The notes beneath the pieces were generated by a model that was given only the letters and a program-made list of their open reading frames with translations, did not search any database and was not told the origin of the DNA. From Paragyromitra xinjiangensis (lineage: Eukaryota; Ascomycota; Pezizomycetes; Pezizales; Discinaceae), in assembly GCA_038503065.1 (NCBI GenBank), contig JBCAMK010000007.1, positions 1,922,001 to 1,986,000 on the forward strand: a stretch of 64,000 nucleotides of DNA, read 5' to 3'. A program made the translations under genes and the position numbers. This document shows positions 23,795 to 34,569 of this stretch, in pieces. Within the stretch, counting starts at the first letter, position 1. Each line of letters starts with the position of its first letter.

Positions 23795-25450
23795 TTAAAG
23801 CTCACCCGTCTCAATCGCCTCAATCGTCTTAGCCGTCCCGTTCACCTTAGCCGTCCCGTTTCTCCCCTTCTTCCCCTTCTTCCCCTTCTTCCCCTTCTTC
23901 ACCCCGTTCTTCCCCTTCACTCCAATCGCCTCCTTCACCCCATTCGCTCCCTTCGTCCCATTCGTCCCATTCGCTCCACTGACCCCATTGACTCCATTCA
24001 CTTGACTCCCATTAAGCACCGGCTTTGCCTCCGCCTCCGCCTCTAAAGCCTCCTTCAAAATATCCGCCAACCACTCATACTGTTCCAGGCTATTATGCGC
24101 CTGTATCGAGAACCGAATCACACGTTTAGGATGCGCAGGCCACGCATAAACCGGTATCTCGATGCGGTATTTCTCCCACAGTAGCAGCTGCAATGGTAAA
24201 TGACCCACAACCGGCGGGCCGATAGAATCAGGTAAGGGTATTGATATCATCGACCCAACCATATGATCTGGTAACGGGTAAGCGATACCGAGCCGGTCAC
24301 AGACGAGATTCCGTGCTTGTATAGCTAAGTCGTGGTTTCTCTTAATGAGTCCCTGGTGGCCACCAGGAACTACGGTCTTGAGGAATTCGATGGCCGCGGG
24401 GAGAGTGAGGTAGACTGAAGCGTCGTTTGTGCCGAGCCAGTCGAACGAGTGTTCAAGGATTGTAGCTTCCCTTAGGTGGGCACTTCGTGCTACGACGAGG
24501 GGTTTTGCTTTCTCGAGGTAGTCAGAGCGGACGTATAGGAACCCGATACCACGGGGGGCGCACATCCATTTGTGGCAGTTGCCGACGTAGTAGGGGGCAT
24601 TGATGTCTCCAATGTCTAGTTCGACCATTCCTGGGGCGTGGGCTCCATCGACTAGTGTGGTGATACCACGTTTCTCTAGCTCTGTGACAATCTTCTTGAT
24701 AGGCAGGATCATTGCCGTCCTACTCGGGATGTGATCGATGACGGCAAATTTAGTGCGTTCTGTTACACATTCGATTATGCTATCGAAGATCTGTTCCTCT
24801 GAGACAGCGGGGAATGGAAGCACTGCGATGACGAGCTTCGCGCCGTCTCGTTTAGCAACATAGTCCATAACCGAGTGGCAGGAGCTGTAAGCTTGGTTCG
24901 TGGTCAGAATCTCGTCGCCTGGATTGAACTTTTGGCTTTTGATCACGACGTTTAGAGCGTGGGTTGCTCCAGGTAGTAAGACTAGCTCGCCGCTAGTCAC
25001 ACCCAGGAACTCTGCGAGTGCTTCTTTGCTCCGTGTGAGCGTTCCGACGTAGTGTCGCTCGTAGAAGTCGTGGGGGTCTGATTCGATCCAATTACGGATC
25101 TCGCCGTGACGGTCCATGGTGTCTTTGGGCAGGCCGCCGAAAGCGCCATGGTCGAGGTAGACTACGTCCTTTTTGAGGAGAGGCCAGCGGTTGATATATT
25201 TGCTGGGAGAAGGTTGCTGGATTTTGTGTTGTAGCTCTGGCGAATCCGAGGCGAGCGGTGGGAGAGAGTGAGGAGACATTGTTGCTAGGCGAGCTGGAGT
25301 TGAGGATTGTCTGTGGAGGTGTTCTCCTGGGGCCGCTCTGGTAGATATATGAAGGAACGGGCGTCTAGTGATGGCGACTTTGGAACACCCTAGCACGGAA
25401 TCGGAGGAACAATGCTTCTTAATCAGCAGGCTTATTTGCGTTCTCCGCAT
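23795..25450 (-). CDS. Class V aminotransferase-fold PLP enzyme (isopenicillin N epimerase-like)
   Basis: An intronless gene of 551 aa. The core (about residues 85-470) shows VYLDHGAFGGLP at the start of the fold, the cofactor phosphate loop LLPGATHALN, the Asp-x-x-His motif TLVDGAHAPGMVE and the Schiff-base lysine Lys294 in GNCHKWMCAPRG. Family knowledge: fold-type I PLP proteins of this group include isopenicillin N epimerase-like proteins and cysteine desulfurases; fungal members mostly have no proven substrate. The first 60 residues are rich in Arg, Ser and hydrophobic residues (MRRTQISLL, RRPFLHISTR) and could be a mitochondrial presequence; an internal ATG (MSPHSLPP) would give a cytosolic form. 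The last 80 residues are low complexity: NGxNG repeats then a Lys/Gly run, probably flexible. No antibiotic gene cluster surrounds it. Confidence 0.85.
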   Translation of the reverse strand: MRRTQISLLIKKHCSSDSVLGCSKVAITRRPFLHISTRAAPGEHLHRQSSTPARLATMSPHSLPPLASDSPELQHKIQQPSPSKYINRWPLLKKDVVYLDHGAFGGLPKDTMDRHGEIRNWIESDPHDFYERHYVGTLTRSKEALAEFLGVTSGELVLLPGATHALNVVIKSQKFNPGDEILTTNQAYSSCHSVMDYVAKRDGAKLVIAVLPFPAVSEEQIFDSIIECVTERTKFAVIDHIPSRTAMILPIKKIVTELEKRGITTLVDGAHAPGMVELDIGDINAPYYVGNCHKWMCAPRGIGFLYVRSDYLEKAKPLVVARSAHLREATILEHSFDWLGTNDASVYLTLPAAIEFLKTVVPGGHQGLIKRNHDLAIQARNLVCDRLGIAYPLPDHMVGSMISIPLPDSIGPPVVGHLPLQLLLWEKYRIEIPVYAWPAHPKRVIRFSIQAHNSLEQYEWLADILKEALEAEAEAKPVLNGSQVNGVNGVSGANGTNGTKGANGVKEAIGVKGKNGVKKGKKGKKGKKGRNGTAKVNGTAKTIEAIETGEL

Positions 25451-26870
25451 GTCTTAGATATATCAGCTGGAATCGAATAGGCGTTTCGATGCGAGATCCT
25501 CTCGGCCGGATGCAAGAGAAATGGTTTTTAAGCTGCTGGCGGACCGACCTGCCACTTGAATTCTTTATTGTGGTGATAGCTTTATACTGTAGTCCCACTA
25601 ATTCGTGTGCAGCAGCGTACAGGAAGTCAGGAAATAAGACATGAGGGGTTTTAGCAGCCCCCCCCGCAGAAAATCTACCCATATATTCTCAAATTATAAT
25701 GTGTATTCGCCAATCGTTAATCCCACTATCTCCAACGTTGTGATTCAGATGGGCCTTCCGCCCCGGAAGCGCACAACGGGCTTAGGTACCACTCCAATGA
25801 TTCGCATATAGAATAGGTATTATACTTGAAAGACACACCACCATTTAATGATAGTTAGGTAATAATATACACTGTCCTAAGCGGACGCTTATTGTTGGTG
25901 AGAGACGACAGTTGCCATAACCTGGTTTCTACCATTACCAGAATCTCACAATCAACGGTTGACAAATACACTTGATTTCCAATTCGTTCCACCGTTGACC
26001 ATAACCCACGACTGCAGAACAGATGCGCGACGAATTAGGCGATCAGTAGGTACGCAGGTGTCTATTGCGCTATCAGCTTATGAAATTGGGGCATAATGAG
26101 ATAGCATCATCAGGTGTGATCTTTGCGCCATCCAACTCAGGGTGATGCGTTTTGCCGTGGCTATAAGATCTGCTGTCTGGGGCATGTAGCTGCCGACGGC
26201 TGTATCTGCTTGCTAATAGAATAAATTTGACTCGGGGGTAACAGCCCGATCGAACGCGAACAAACCGTACGACAAATAATTTAACAAAACGGAAAACCCC
26301 TCCTGAGGTTGGGGGAAATTTCTCATCATTCAATTTTTTTGTCTTCTCTGGAAAGGCGAATCATGAAACTATCCGGGTTTCGTGGATGCTTCTAGCGTTG
26401 CCATAAAGCCGACAGCTGAGACTGAGGAGGGGCTCCTTCTTTCTTGTATTTGTATCAGCATCACCAGCACTAGACTTCTGGATTCGATCGCCCATTACCT
26501 TTGCAAACGATCTTGGGCTTCTGAATCTGTCCCTTGCTTCCCCAGGACGATAGCAATCTCCCATCTTTAAACTCTATACAACCACCCAGCCCTACATTCT
26601 CCACAACCTTTAGGTCACCCACATCACTCATATACTCGATCTCTATTCCTACGACTGGCTCCCCATTCCGGCTTTACCAGAGTTAGTACAACTCCAGCTT
26701 GTCGGCTAGAATTTGATTCTTAACTCACCGAATATCAGTCGCAAGAACTCTTTTCTCGCAAACCACTGCTCAACGTCAAGATAGTTGAGGATACCACAAA
26801 GTACCATTTTTCTCACGCCAAAGAATTATCCCACCACAAGGCATCCTAGTGACTGTTCAAAGCATCCATC
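25451..26870. other. Divergent promoter region (PLP enzyme and racemase)
   Basis: A shared upstream region of two genes that point away from each other. No coding signature is visible in the short ORFs, and no repeats stand out. Confidence 0.5.
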
Positions 26871-27587
26871 ATGAAAGTTCTGGGGCTCATTGGCGGGATG
26901 AGTTGGGAGTCCACAGTTATTTACTACCAACTCGTCAACCGTCGGGTGCGCGAGAAAATGGGGGGATTGCATTCCTCTCGCTGCATAATCTTCTCGTTCG
27001 ATTTCGCCGAGATCGAGTCTCTGCAAGCAGCGGGCAATTGGGAAGAAGCGGCAAACCTGATGAGCCAGGCAGCAGCCAGTCTACAAAGAGGTGGCGCAGA
27101 GGGAATCGTTATTTGTACCAACACGATGCATAAATTAGCGAGCGCGGTCGAATCAGGCGGCGGATTACCGTTAATCCACATCGCTGATGCAACGGCCGAG
27201 CGGATCAAGCGTGAAGGTTTTCATCGAGTCGGTCTACTGGGCACACGCTATACCATGGAGCAGGACTTCTACAAGGGGCGACTGATCGAGAAATACGGTC
27301 TGGAAGTGGTCACTCCTGACGAACCGGATCGCGATACCGTGCACAGTATCATTTATGATGAGCTGTGCCATGGGGTTATCACGGAAAAGTCTCTTAGCGC
27401 CTACGTTGAGATCGTTAACCGGTTCGCGAGTACTGGTGCCCAGTGCGTAATTCTGGGTTGTACCGAGATAGGACTTCTCCTCAAGCAGGACAGTGTATCA
27501 CTGCCTCTATTTGATACGACGGTCATCCACGCTGAGGCAGCGGCAGACTGGGCCATGTCGTCTTCTATATCTGAAGCTGAAGCTTAA
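26871..27587 (+). CDS. Aspartate/glutamate racemase (YgeA type)
   Basis: A compact intronless gene of 238 aa. The family signature is complete: GLIGGMSWEST at residues 6-16, ICTNTMHK with Cys82/Thr83, LLGTRYTMEQDFY at 122-134 and VILGCTEIGLLL with Cys197. As I recall, the E. coli L-Asp/Glu racemase YgeA uses Thr83 and Cys197; this protein has the same residues at the same numbers. Expected role: interconversion of L- and D-aspartate or glutamate without a cofactor, in the cytosol. The length matches bacterial members (about 230-240 aa). No signal peptide. The absence of introns among intron-containing neighbours and the close fit to a bacterial family make an old transfer from bacteria plausible, but this is inference. 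Confidence 0.9.
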   Translation: MKVLGLIGGMSWESTVIYYQLVNRRVREKMGGLHSSRCIIFSFDFAEIESLQAAGNWEEAANLMSQAAASLQRGGAEGIVICTNTMHKLASAVESGGGLPLIHIADATAERIKREGFHRVGLLGTRYTMEQDFYKGRLIEKYGLEVVTPDEPDRDTVHSIIYDELCHGVITEKSLSAYVEIVNRFASTGAQCVILGCTEIGLLLKQDSVSLPLFDTTVIHAEAAADWAMSSSISEAEA

Positions 27588-29328
27588 GATCTGACTATAT
27601 GCTGGTTCTTCCAATGGTTACTTTGGTAACTGAGATTGGGCGAAAGCACCTCCTTCCAACCCATACCTTCTATTTCGGCTCTTTATCCCTCACTTCAGAG
27701 TCTTAGGCTACGATTCGAAGGGATTATGTTCGGGTGCTTTTGCTTCGGAGGGGGTTACTGATTTTATCCATGTGACATTAAAACTGGTTTTTTTTTTTTC
27801 AAGGCTCATTTTTGCTTGTTCTTCTCCGCTCTTTTTTCGCTCCGTTTTTTTTCCCCCCGGTCCGTCCCATAGTGCTTCATTCCATTTTTGTTTTTGTTTG
27901 CCCCCCATTGTCGCGGAAAAAAAACCTACCCGGAAGCGAGATGAGCTGTCCAACCCTCCTACGAAAAATACTCGCCGTGGGAGTCCCAGGGAGCCGTGGT
28001 AAACGCAACTGAAAAACTTCGCTTTTAGTGGTGCTCGACGACAACAAAGCCTCACGTGCGCGGATGACCCTGGGGATTACGTAACTGAAAAAAAAAACAG
28101 ATGAGGATGCGATGCGGGGATCCTTGTGAATGATACTTGGTATCAACCGCGAGAACCCAACGGTGGCGTTGTGTACAGAGATTCTGCCATACAAATTTGC
28201 TCCCTGTTTTCTGGTTGTGGTTCATGCCAAATACTCTAAACCAACGTAGGTATGGCAGTTTGAACATCTATCGACATTTGGAGGTTCCGAACCTCCGATA
28301 GCCGGAGCAGTGCGGTGCCCATCTGAGCGGCTGGGAGCGATGGCCATTGGAACCTGTCCACCCTGGTTGCCTGTGGGCTTATTCTCGGATAAATGCGGTA
28401 GATCTATCCCTTCAGCCTCAGAACCCCCCAACGCTTCAGGCGGAAACTTCTGGCCTGATACGAAGCTGGTGTTTGCTGTCCTCACCATTCTGTTTCTGTT
28501 CGCCGTTTCACCAGAGCAGCTACGGATCGCTTAATGGTGCCCAAGTTATCTTGCCTCCGCTCCGGCACGAGCCGCGCGTCTTTCGATCGGGTAATGGATG
28601 CTCTTGACTGAAGGTGACTAAGCTAAGCGAACCAATCAGATCTCGTCCGAGTCTTGGCTGACTTTGGGGGTTAGGTCTCATAAAATTTTCGTGGAGAACC
28701 TTGCTTTCCCTTGATAGTGCTTATCAGTATTTGGGATATGAAACATTCTGAAGACTAAAATGATATAGGCCGATCGTCACCTGTCTGGGGTGCATGGGGA
28801 GTTCTCTTGTTTCCTATTCCTGACGATAAAGCTTCCTTGCAGATTTTCAGCTAAGTAGAGTCCCATGGTGCTCACGTCCGAGCTGCATGTAGCTCTTGTC
28901 ACCCGTATCAACTGCACTTCTGCTGAACGAGATACCCCCTGCTCATGAGTCCCCCACAGAGGCTGAGTACCAAGGCTCAGATGAGTTGAGATACGTAAAG
29001 TCACATCAGAGGATCTCGGTTTATTTGCTTATTAGGATCAATCGTCCTTGATTACTGAAACCAGTTGATACCAAACTGTACGCCTGCAGTTATTTTCGGC
29101 CCACAGCCTTGCCCCACCTTTTCAGTCATCGAGAGGCGTTCGACCACGTCTCAGGAGCATGACTCCTTGGGGAATAAGAACGCCGTAGCCCCACCCATTT
29201 CTTCAATTGACTAAATTTCAAGAGTTCGAGCCCTTCGATACCGTGGCCTTTCCTATCCTTCATCCTCGACACACCGTCTTCGCTATAGCATCCCCGAGCA
29301 CCCCCGGATACCCTTTCCAACGCCAATC
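27588..29328. other. Intergenic region without a supported gene
   Basis: ORFs of 60-115 codons on both strands overlap one another and lack domains. Poly-T/poly-A runs lie near 27787-27925 and 28087. A small perfect hairpin GGAGGTTCCGAACCTCC is at 28280-28296. Confidence 0.5.
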
Positions 29329-30864
29329 ATGCAACAGCGTACCCCGTGCGCTGTTCATCCAAAGTCGGGTGATACTGTTCGGACCTTAGGTCTCAAACAG
29401 GAATGCATCGACCCTTACGTTCCCACGATCGCTTTAGGGGGTCAAGATCTCATCAGACTGCCCACGCCACGAGCTCACCGCGATGACTTGGTCAACCCAC
29501 AATTCGATGACTTGTACGACCTATCTCTATCTCGCGTTTTCGACCTTGTAAAGCAGAACCAGGAAGACCCACCACCACGGTTATTTCCTACTTCGGAGCG
29601 AGTGCAAGATCAACCATTCTGCATAAACGACTGGGCTGAGTTCGGTAATATGGAGACTGAAATTGCTCGTTTGACGTATACTCTATCTCGATACCCGGAG
29701 CGGGCGTTACCGACGGTCTGTAAATCCTCGGTCGAGACGCTATTGTATCATGACAGCGTCCTTGATAGCTGGCCGAACATCGTCGATAGTTTGAAGAGCG
29801 AAGCGCAGGAGGCGATGAAACGTGCCCTATCGGAGATGATCGTGTACGTCGCACCGAGGAAGGCTAGTGTGGGTAAAGGAGGGGTTTTGAGATCTCCGGT
29901 AGCGTATGCTACAAATCGTGAGCTTTCGAAACTCTCGGTATCACTCTGGAAACACGCGCTTGCGGAGATTGCACGGCACTTGAAGGAAGGGAGATATGGG
30001 TGTGTCTGGCAGTTTTTACAAATCCATGCTTTCCTAAAGGATCCAATTGGCGGTTTAAGTGCTTGCTTTGAGTGTCAGCTCGAGATGTTTATGAGTCTGT
30101 TGGAGTCGTTCCGGAATGGGATCCTTGGTGAAACCGTGACTTCCGAAGCGTGGCAAGCTATCGCTGCCCAATTAGCGCTCGAGTCCTCATTCTTGGCCAT
30201 ACCAAAATTGCGGAAAGTTGCCTATGTTCATTTCATCGGTCACCAGCAGCTCCCTTATGTCTACGTCACGTTAGACAAGCTACCCCGCGCAGAATTCTCC
30301 GTGCCTAAGCGTGTGTTAGAAATTGTCATTGAGATGGTGACCGACACCTCGGACAGTAAGACGTGTCATGTTGCTCCTATTACAATCGCATATTCCCCAC
30401 CGTTGGAGCCGCGACAAAAGGCCTTCAAGGTCATCATTGACGGAAATAACCGCGTCACTGCAATCGCACTCCTCAGATTCTTAGCAACACAGAACTTGAA
30501 CGAGATCGACGGAAATGTGGACTTAGAGCGTTATTGTAACTATCATGGACTCGGTTTCAAATGGCTTATTGATCTCCGTGACGTCATAACGGAACTCCGC
30601 AGCTCCCAGAGATTCTTGAGGACTCTGAGGGCAAAACGGAATATCATTGCAGGATTTAAAAGTGTCGTACGAATCCCTGCCCTAGTCGTGCAAGAGCCAA
30701 GCTTCCACACCCTTTGGATGCCGAAAACTCAAACCGAACAAACCGCTCTACTGCAACCTATGCATCAAGCTATATATAACGACCGAACCCTCTGTCTCGC
30801 TATCCCGGCGAAGCAACAATCCCATGGACGTCCGCTGGGGTTTAAAGCTTTACCGTTAAATTAA
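29329..30864 (+). CDS. Unknown fungal protein with a DGNNR (ParB-like) motif
   Basis: An intronless frame of 511 aa, too long to be chance, that I do not recognise as a named family. The sequence is mixed helical and soluble, with no signal peptide or membrane segment. The most distinctive part is FKVIIDGNNRVTAIALLRFL, with Asp371. It resembles the DGxxRxxA nucleotide-binding turn of ParB/sulfiredoxin-fold proteins, but the rest does not obviously match. A proline/charged N-terminus precedes a domain rich in Trp, Cys and Leu. The C-terminus ends in a short basic tail. Start chosen at the first ATG; a short upstream exon cannot be excluded. The neighbours give no functional hint. Confidence 0.7.
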   Translation: MQQRTPCAVHPKSGDTVRTLGLKQECIDPYVPTIALGGQDLIRLPTPRAHRDDLVNPQFDDLYDLSLSRVFDLVKQNQEDPPPRLFPTSERVQDQPFCINDWAEFGNMETEIARLTYTLSRYPERALPTVCKSSVETLLYHDSVLDSWPNIVDSLKSEAQEAMKRALSEMIVYVAPRKASVGKGGVLRSPVAYATNRELSKLSVSLWKHALAEIARHLKEGRYGCVWQFLQIHAFLKDPIGGLSACFECQLEMFMSLLESFRNGILGETVTSEAWQAIAAQLALESSFLAIPKLRKVAYVHFIGHQQLPYVYVTLDKLPRAEFSVPKRVLEIVIEMVTDTSDSKTCHVAPITIAYSPPLEPRQKAFKVIIDGNNRVTAIALLRFLATQNLNEIDGNVDLERYCNYHGLGFKWLIDLRDVITELRSSQRFLRTLRAKRNIIAGFKSVVRIPALVVQEPSFHTLWMPKTQTEQTALLQPMHQAIYNDRTLCLAIPAKQQSHGRPLGFKALPLN

Positions 30865-31938
30865 TAAAAACACTTAACCTTGAATTCTTTTTTTTTTTAC
30901 CGTCCTGGTTAGTACCTAGCTGAGACAATCGGTGCCGCGTTCAGGCACATTGCTAATTTATTTTTTTTGTGGTTTTTGGGAAGTGAGCAGGTGGTTGAGT
31001 CTGAATAGATTAGAACCAGTTTGACGGTTTCTCTCTACGGTTTCGGGGGGGGGTTTGACGGCGGCGGCGGTCTTCGTTTCTGTATGTGCATATTTGCGAC
31101 AAAATAGTTTTTTTTCGTCTATTGTGGGTTGGGGTGCTGGCGGGGTTCACCGGTGTATATTCAAATAATAGGAATCCGTGGTTTGATCATTGCCCATGGG
31201 CCTAGGTAGCCGTCAGCCTACTGAATCTACTAGGCGTGCGTATTTGCTCTAGATTGATTGGTGGTGTAACGAGGTGCTTCAGATACCTACTGTCTCGATG
31301 GTTCAAGTCTAACCCCGGAATCCTTACGATCTGTTCAACCCCCGTGTTCCTCCTGCGAATCATAGTCACTGGTCATGTCTCCAGCACACAAAAGCATTTA
31401 ATCACGAATGCTATATCGTCACTGGGCGGATGGTGTTGGTGGGCGGATGCGGTGGGGCAGGAGGGTTGGTGAGTTTGGATAAGAGGAATTGGAGTGGGCG
31501 GGGTAAGCAACAAGTCGATGTGGGGGGAGTTATGGAAGGATATACCTTTTCCCTTATAAATACAGGATTACTCTAGTTTAACCCTTTTTAAGATAAGGTA
31601 CCATTTTGTGGGGGTATGAGGCACAGGGGCTACAGAGCCGAGAGACGTACTGAAGCATCGTTACCTTAGTTTTTACTTCGCGAGGAATCTAGTACTTGCC
31701 TAAGGAACTAGCAAGAAACCTATAGAAGCTAAAAGATTTTGCGACTAGGTATTGTCTCATCTTCTTTGTTAGCTTAGATTGCTCGCGAAGCTACTACGCT
31801 GTCACGTGATAGTGCTGGAACGTTTATGACTAATATGCGCCAAGCTGCCAAGATGAAACCAGCCCCTTTGTTCGACAAGTCTACATATAGTGACGCAACC
31901 CCCCACTTCTAATCCATCGCTCAACCTCACTTCTCGCC
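30865..31938. other. Intergenic region upstream of the 11-exon gene
   Basis: G- and T-rich, with a 9-G run at 31045-31053 and T runs near 30885 and 30960. A TTATAAATA box is at 31553-31561, nearly 400 bases before the next ATG, so its link to that gene is uncertain. No ORF is supported. Confidence 0.5.
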
Positions 31939-34569
31939 ATGCCACCACCTGACGCTAACCCCTCGTATATCCTCCCCTCGTACTTCGCGAAGTATCATGA
32001 TTCGCCTCACAAATGGGACGAGATCGCTTACCTTGAGCATACATTCCCGGAGGGGGTTCAAATCACGTCATCTCAATACCAAAAAGCGCTTAATCGTTGG
32101 GTTGGCGCGATCAAATGGTTGAAGGAGAACAGTGAGCACGTGGAACCAGCATCCAAGCTTCTCGAGCAGCATTCTGATGAGGTATACCCCTACTCCTTGC
32201 TAATGTTTAGTCGCCCGGCAACCTACCACATTACCAGCGCTGGGACGCGGACAAACTATATGCTTGTCTGTTGTTCAAACTATAGGCTTGCAGAGCCAGC
32301 GCTAGGGCACGGATAAACTATATGCTTGTCTGTTGTTTGAACTGTGGGGTTGACGAGCCAGCGCTGGGGCACAGGCGGGCTGTGTGCTCGTCTGTTGTTC
32401 AAACTATATGCTTGCCGAGCCAGCGCTGGTCCCACCGGTCCCAGATGATCTGCTGGGTTGACAACCGGTGGGATTGGCGATTTAGCTGACGCTTTTTTGT
32501 ACTAGAATTCGCGTAGGCGTCTGAAGAATTGGTATAGTCGGAAGACACGTAATGGTAAGGCATACAAAAATACGAAGAAAGGGACTTCGGTCAAAGTGAA
32601 TCGATCTACGGCTGCTGTTCATGTTGAGGTATGTTTGTCTGGTCCGTCATGGTTTAGGTGCTTTTCTAACTGTTGGTAGATCCAAGGAGCGAGCTTTCAT
32701 GATGTTGGTCATGTTAATTATGGACAAAATTATATCAATAACGATGGTAGTTCACAAAGTGCAAGCACTGCGAATCGTCGATTAGCATCTGACTACGGCG
32801 TGGACTTGGCGGATGGGGAAAACTCACTGGTAGTTTCGGTCAACTCGTTGTCTTCGGTGGCTTACTAATTTTTCCCAGTCTGTCTCCTCGTGTCACGTAG
32901 AGGGAGCGACCTTTCATGATGTTAATCATGTCAACTATGGACTGAATTATATCAACAATAACAACGGTGATCAACGTAGCACTAATGATTCCTCTGACCC
33001 TGACCGCGAGGCGAACTCAGCTGTAAGTTTGGTTAGGTCATTTTTGGGTGCTTTACTCATGCTATTTAGCCTGCTTCCCCGTGTTCCCCTGCTCAAGAGG
33101 CGAGCCCGGCTGTATGTTCAATAGGGTTATCACTGTTTCTGTCGTTGGGCATCTTACTAACGTTTCTCAGTCTGCGTATTCTGAAGCTAGTGACGAGTCG
33201 AGGTTTTATTACTTTCCCTCTTCTCTTCGGACAAAATTTAATCCATGTTTTTTTAGCTCAGAAAGAAATTCAAAATCAATTACATTTTCTGCTACTGGAA
33301 GAGTTCTTGCAGATATTATACATGATAGCGACTTGCCTCAAACTCACATTGCACGTGCTGGAATCATCGTCCTTTATGATAAAAAGGTCGAGGACTTGTT
33401 CGAATCGTCGGAATGGCGAGAACTAGCCCAGTGTGAACCTCCTCTTCCAAAGCTTGATAATACCTTCTTAGATGCACTGAAAGGATATGCGTCCGTAAGT
33501 AAATTACATTGTATTGATTACCTCCAAGTGTCCCTATATTTATCCCAATGTTGTAGGATACAACGGCCAATCAATTTAGACATACTGCGAGAACCCACCC
33601 ATACCGACCAGCTGATGTGCCACACGACGACTCTAAGCACGCACAAGCGGAGTGGGTCGATATGGTTGTTTTGTGGATGTGCGTCTTTAGGTTATTCCTA
33701 ACTTGTTGGTGGATAATTAGTAACGTCCATGTGCAGGCTTAAGCTATACAGTGGATACGGCGACTTGCGTGCTCATGGGTTGCTAGAGGGTTGGTTCGAT
33801 ACTTGCATCTGGTCTGTAGTCTTCGATTTATCCACCTTTGGCTACAAATGGATGATGCCGCGTCGGTAAGCTTAGCCTCCGCATTCGGCTTATCGCTCGT
33901 CTTAACTTCTATACAGCAAAGAGGTTCAGTCCTGGTCTCTCAAATCGATAGCTGCTCAGACCGAGGACCCAGCGGACAAATCCAACAAACGTTCACTCTA
34001 CGACGGAATTATCTACGATGATACCCATTTTGACCACCTTGAGTTCGGAATGTTCGAGGTGGCAAAGGACTTTGATTCTCTTCAGGAGACTAAGCTCGTT
34101 ACTGATCGACGTAAACTCTACAAAGGCATGCATGGCATGGGACGCTTACTATCCACTGCCGTCGACCATGATCCGGAAACCATGAAGTCTATACAAGTTA
34201 TTGGAATTCAAAACATGGGTACCTCATCCCAGTCTCATCCCACACTATCAGTAGGTACTAACTCAACACAGAATTCTCATTCCGGATTCAAGTCGGGACT
34301 CCTATATCCCCTGAGGAAATTATTATCTCTCAAGGCGAGGTCCAATCAATCCCTACGACTCTCGATAGGCTGCAGAATATTTTTGTACCTTTGAAGAGTG
34401 TTGGTCTTGCTATGGTTGGTGTTTCCTTCCTTCGCTTGAGTGGTCTGTTGCTTATGGTTCTTAGGCGATTATGGATAGATCGGAGAAGGCTGTTGAGAGG
34501 CATCTTCGTCGTGATACTTTTAATGATCCGGAGTTGTTTGTGGAGAAGTTGTTGAAGAGTGGGCTTTAG
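31939..34569 (+). CDS. PD-(D/E)xK nuclease-like protein with duplicated N/G-rich motif
   Basis: Eleven exons give 608 aa: 31939-32181, 32506-32628, 32680-32829, 32879-33022, 33070-33111, 33171-33494, 33557-33678, 33737-33865, 33917-34218, 34272-34414, 34465-34569. Every junction keeps one open frame. Residues 1-122 are charged and end in a basic KTRNGKAYKNTKKG stretch. Residues 125-143 (GASFHDVGHVNYGQNYINN) and 181-199 (GATFHDVNHVNYGLNYINN) are copies of one motif, each preceded by HVE. The C-terminal 260 residues resemble the restriction-endonuclease-like domain of fungal Crinkler-like proteins: YDGIIYDD (Asp455), FGMFEVAK (Glu473, Lys476), then TKLVTDRRKLYKGMHGM and a PTTLDRLQNIFVPL tail. 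Nuclease activity is inferred from pattern only. The protein could be intracellular; no signal peptide. The exon 7 and exon 9 donors are the least certain. Confidence 0.65.
32234..32433 (+). repeat. 62-bp minisatellite in intron 1 (3.2 copies)
   Basis: Three complete 62-bp units (32234-32295, 32296-32357, 32358-32419) and a partial fourth, each starting CCAGCGCT and containing TTGTCTGTTGTT. They make up most of the 324-nt first intron, while the other introns of the gene are about 46-62 nt. Confidence 0.9.

Noticed and set aside
27708..28055. 115-codon minus-strand frame rich in Lys
   Set aside because: It is generated by T/A runs on the plus strand and has no signature.
31288..31315. GGTTCAAGTC, a tRNA T-loop-like sequence
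   Set aside because: The T-stem pairs poorly, and no A box or acceptor stem lies at the right distance upstream.
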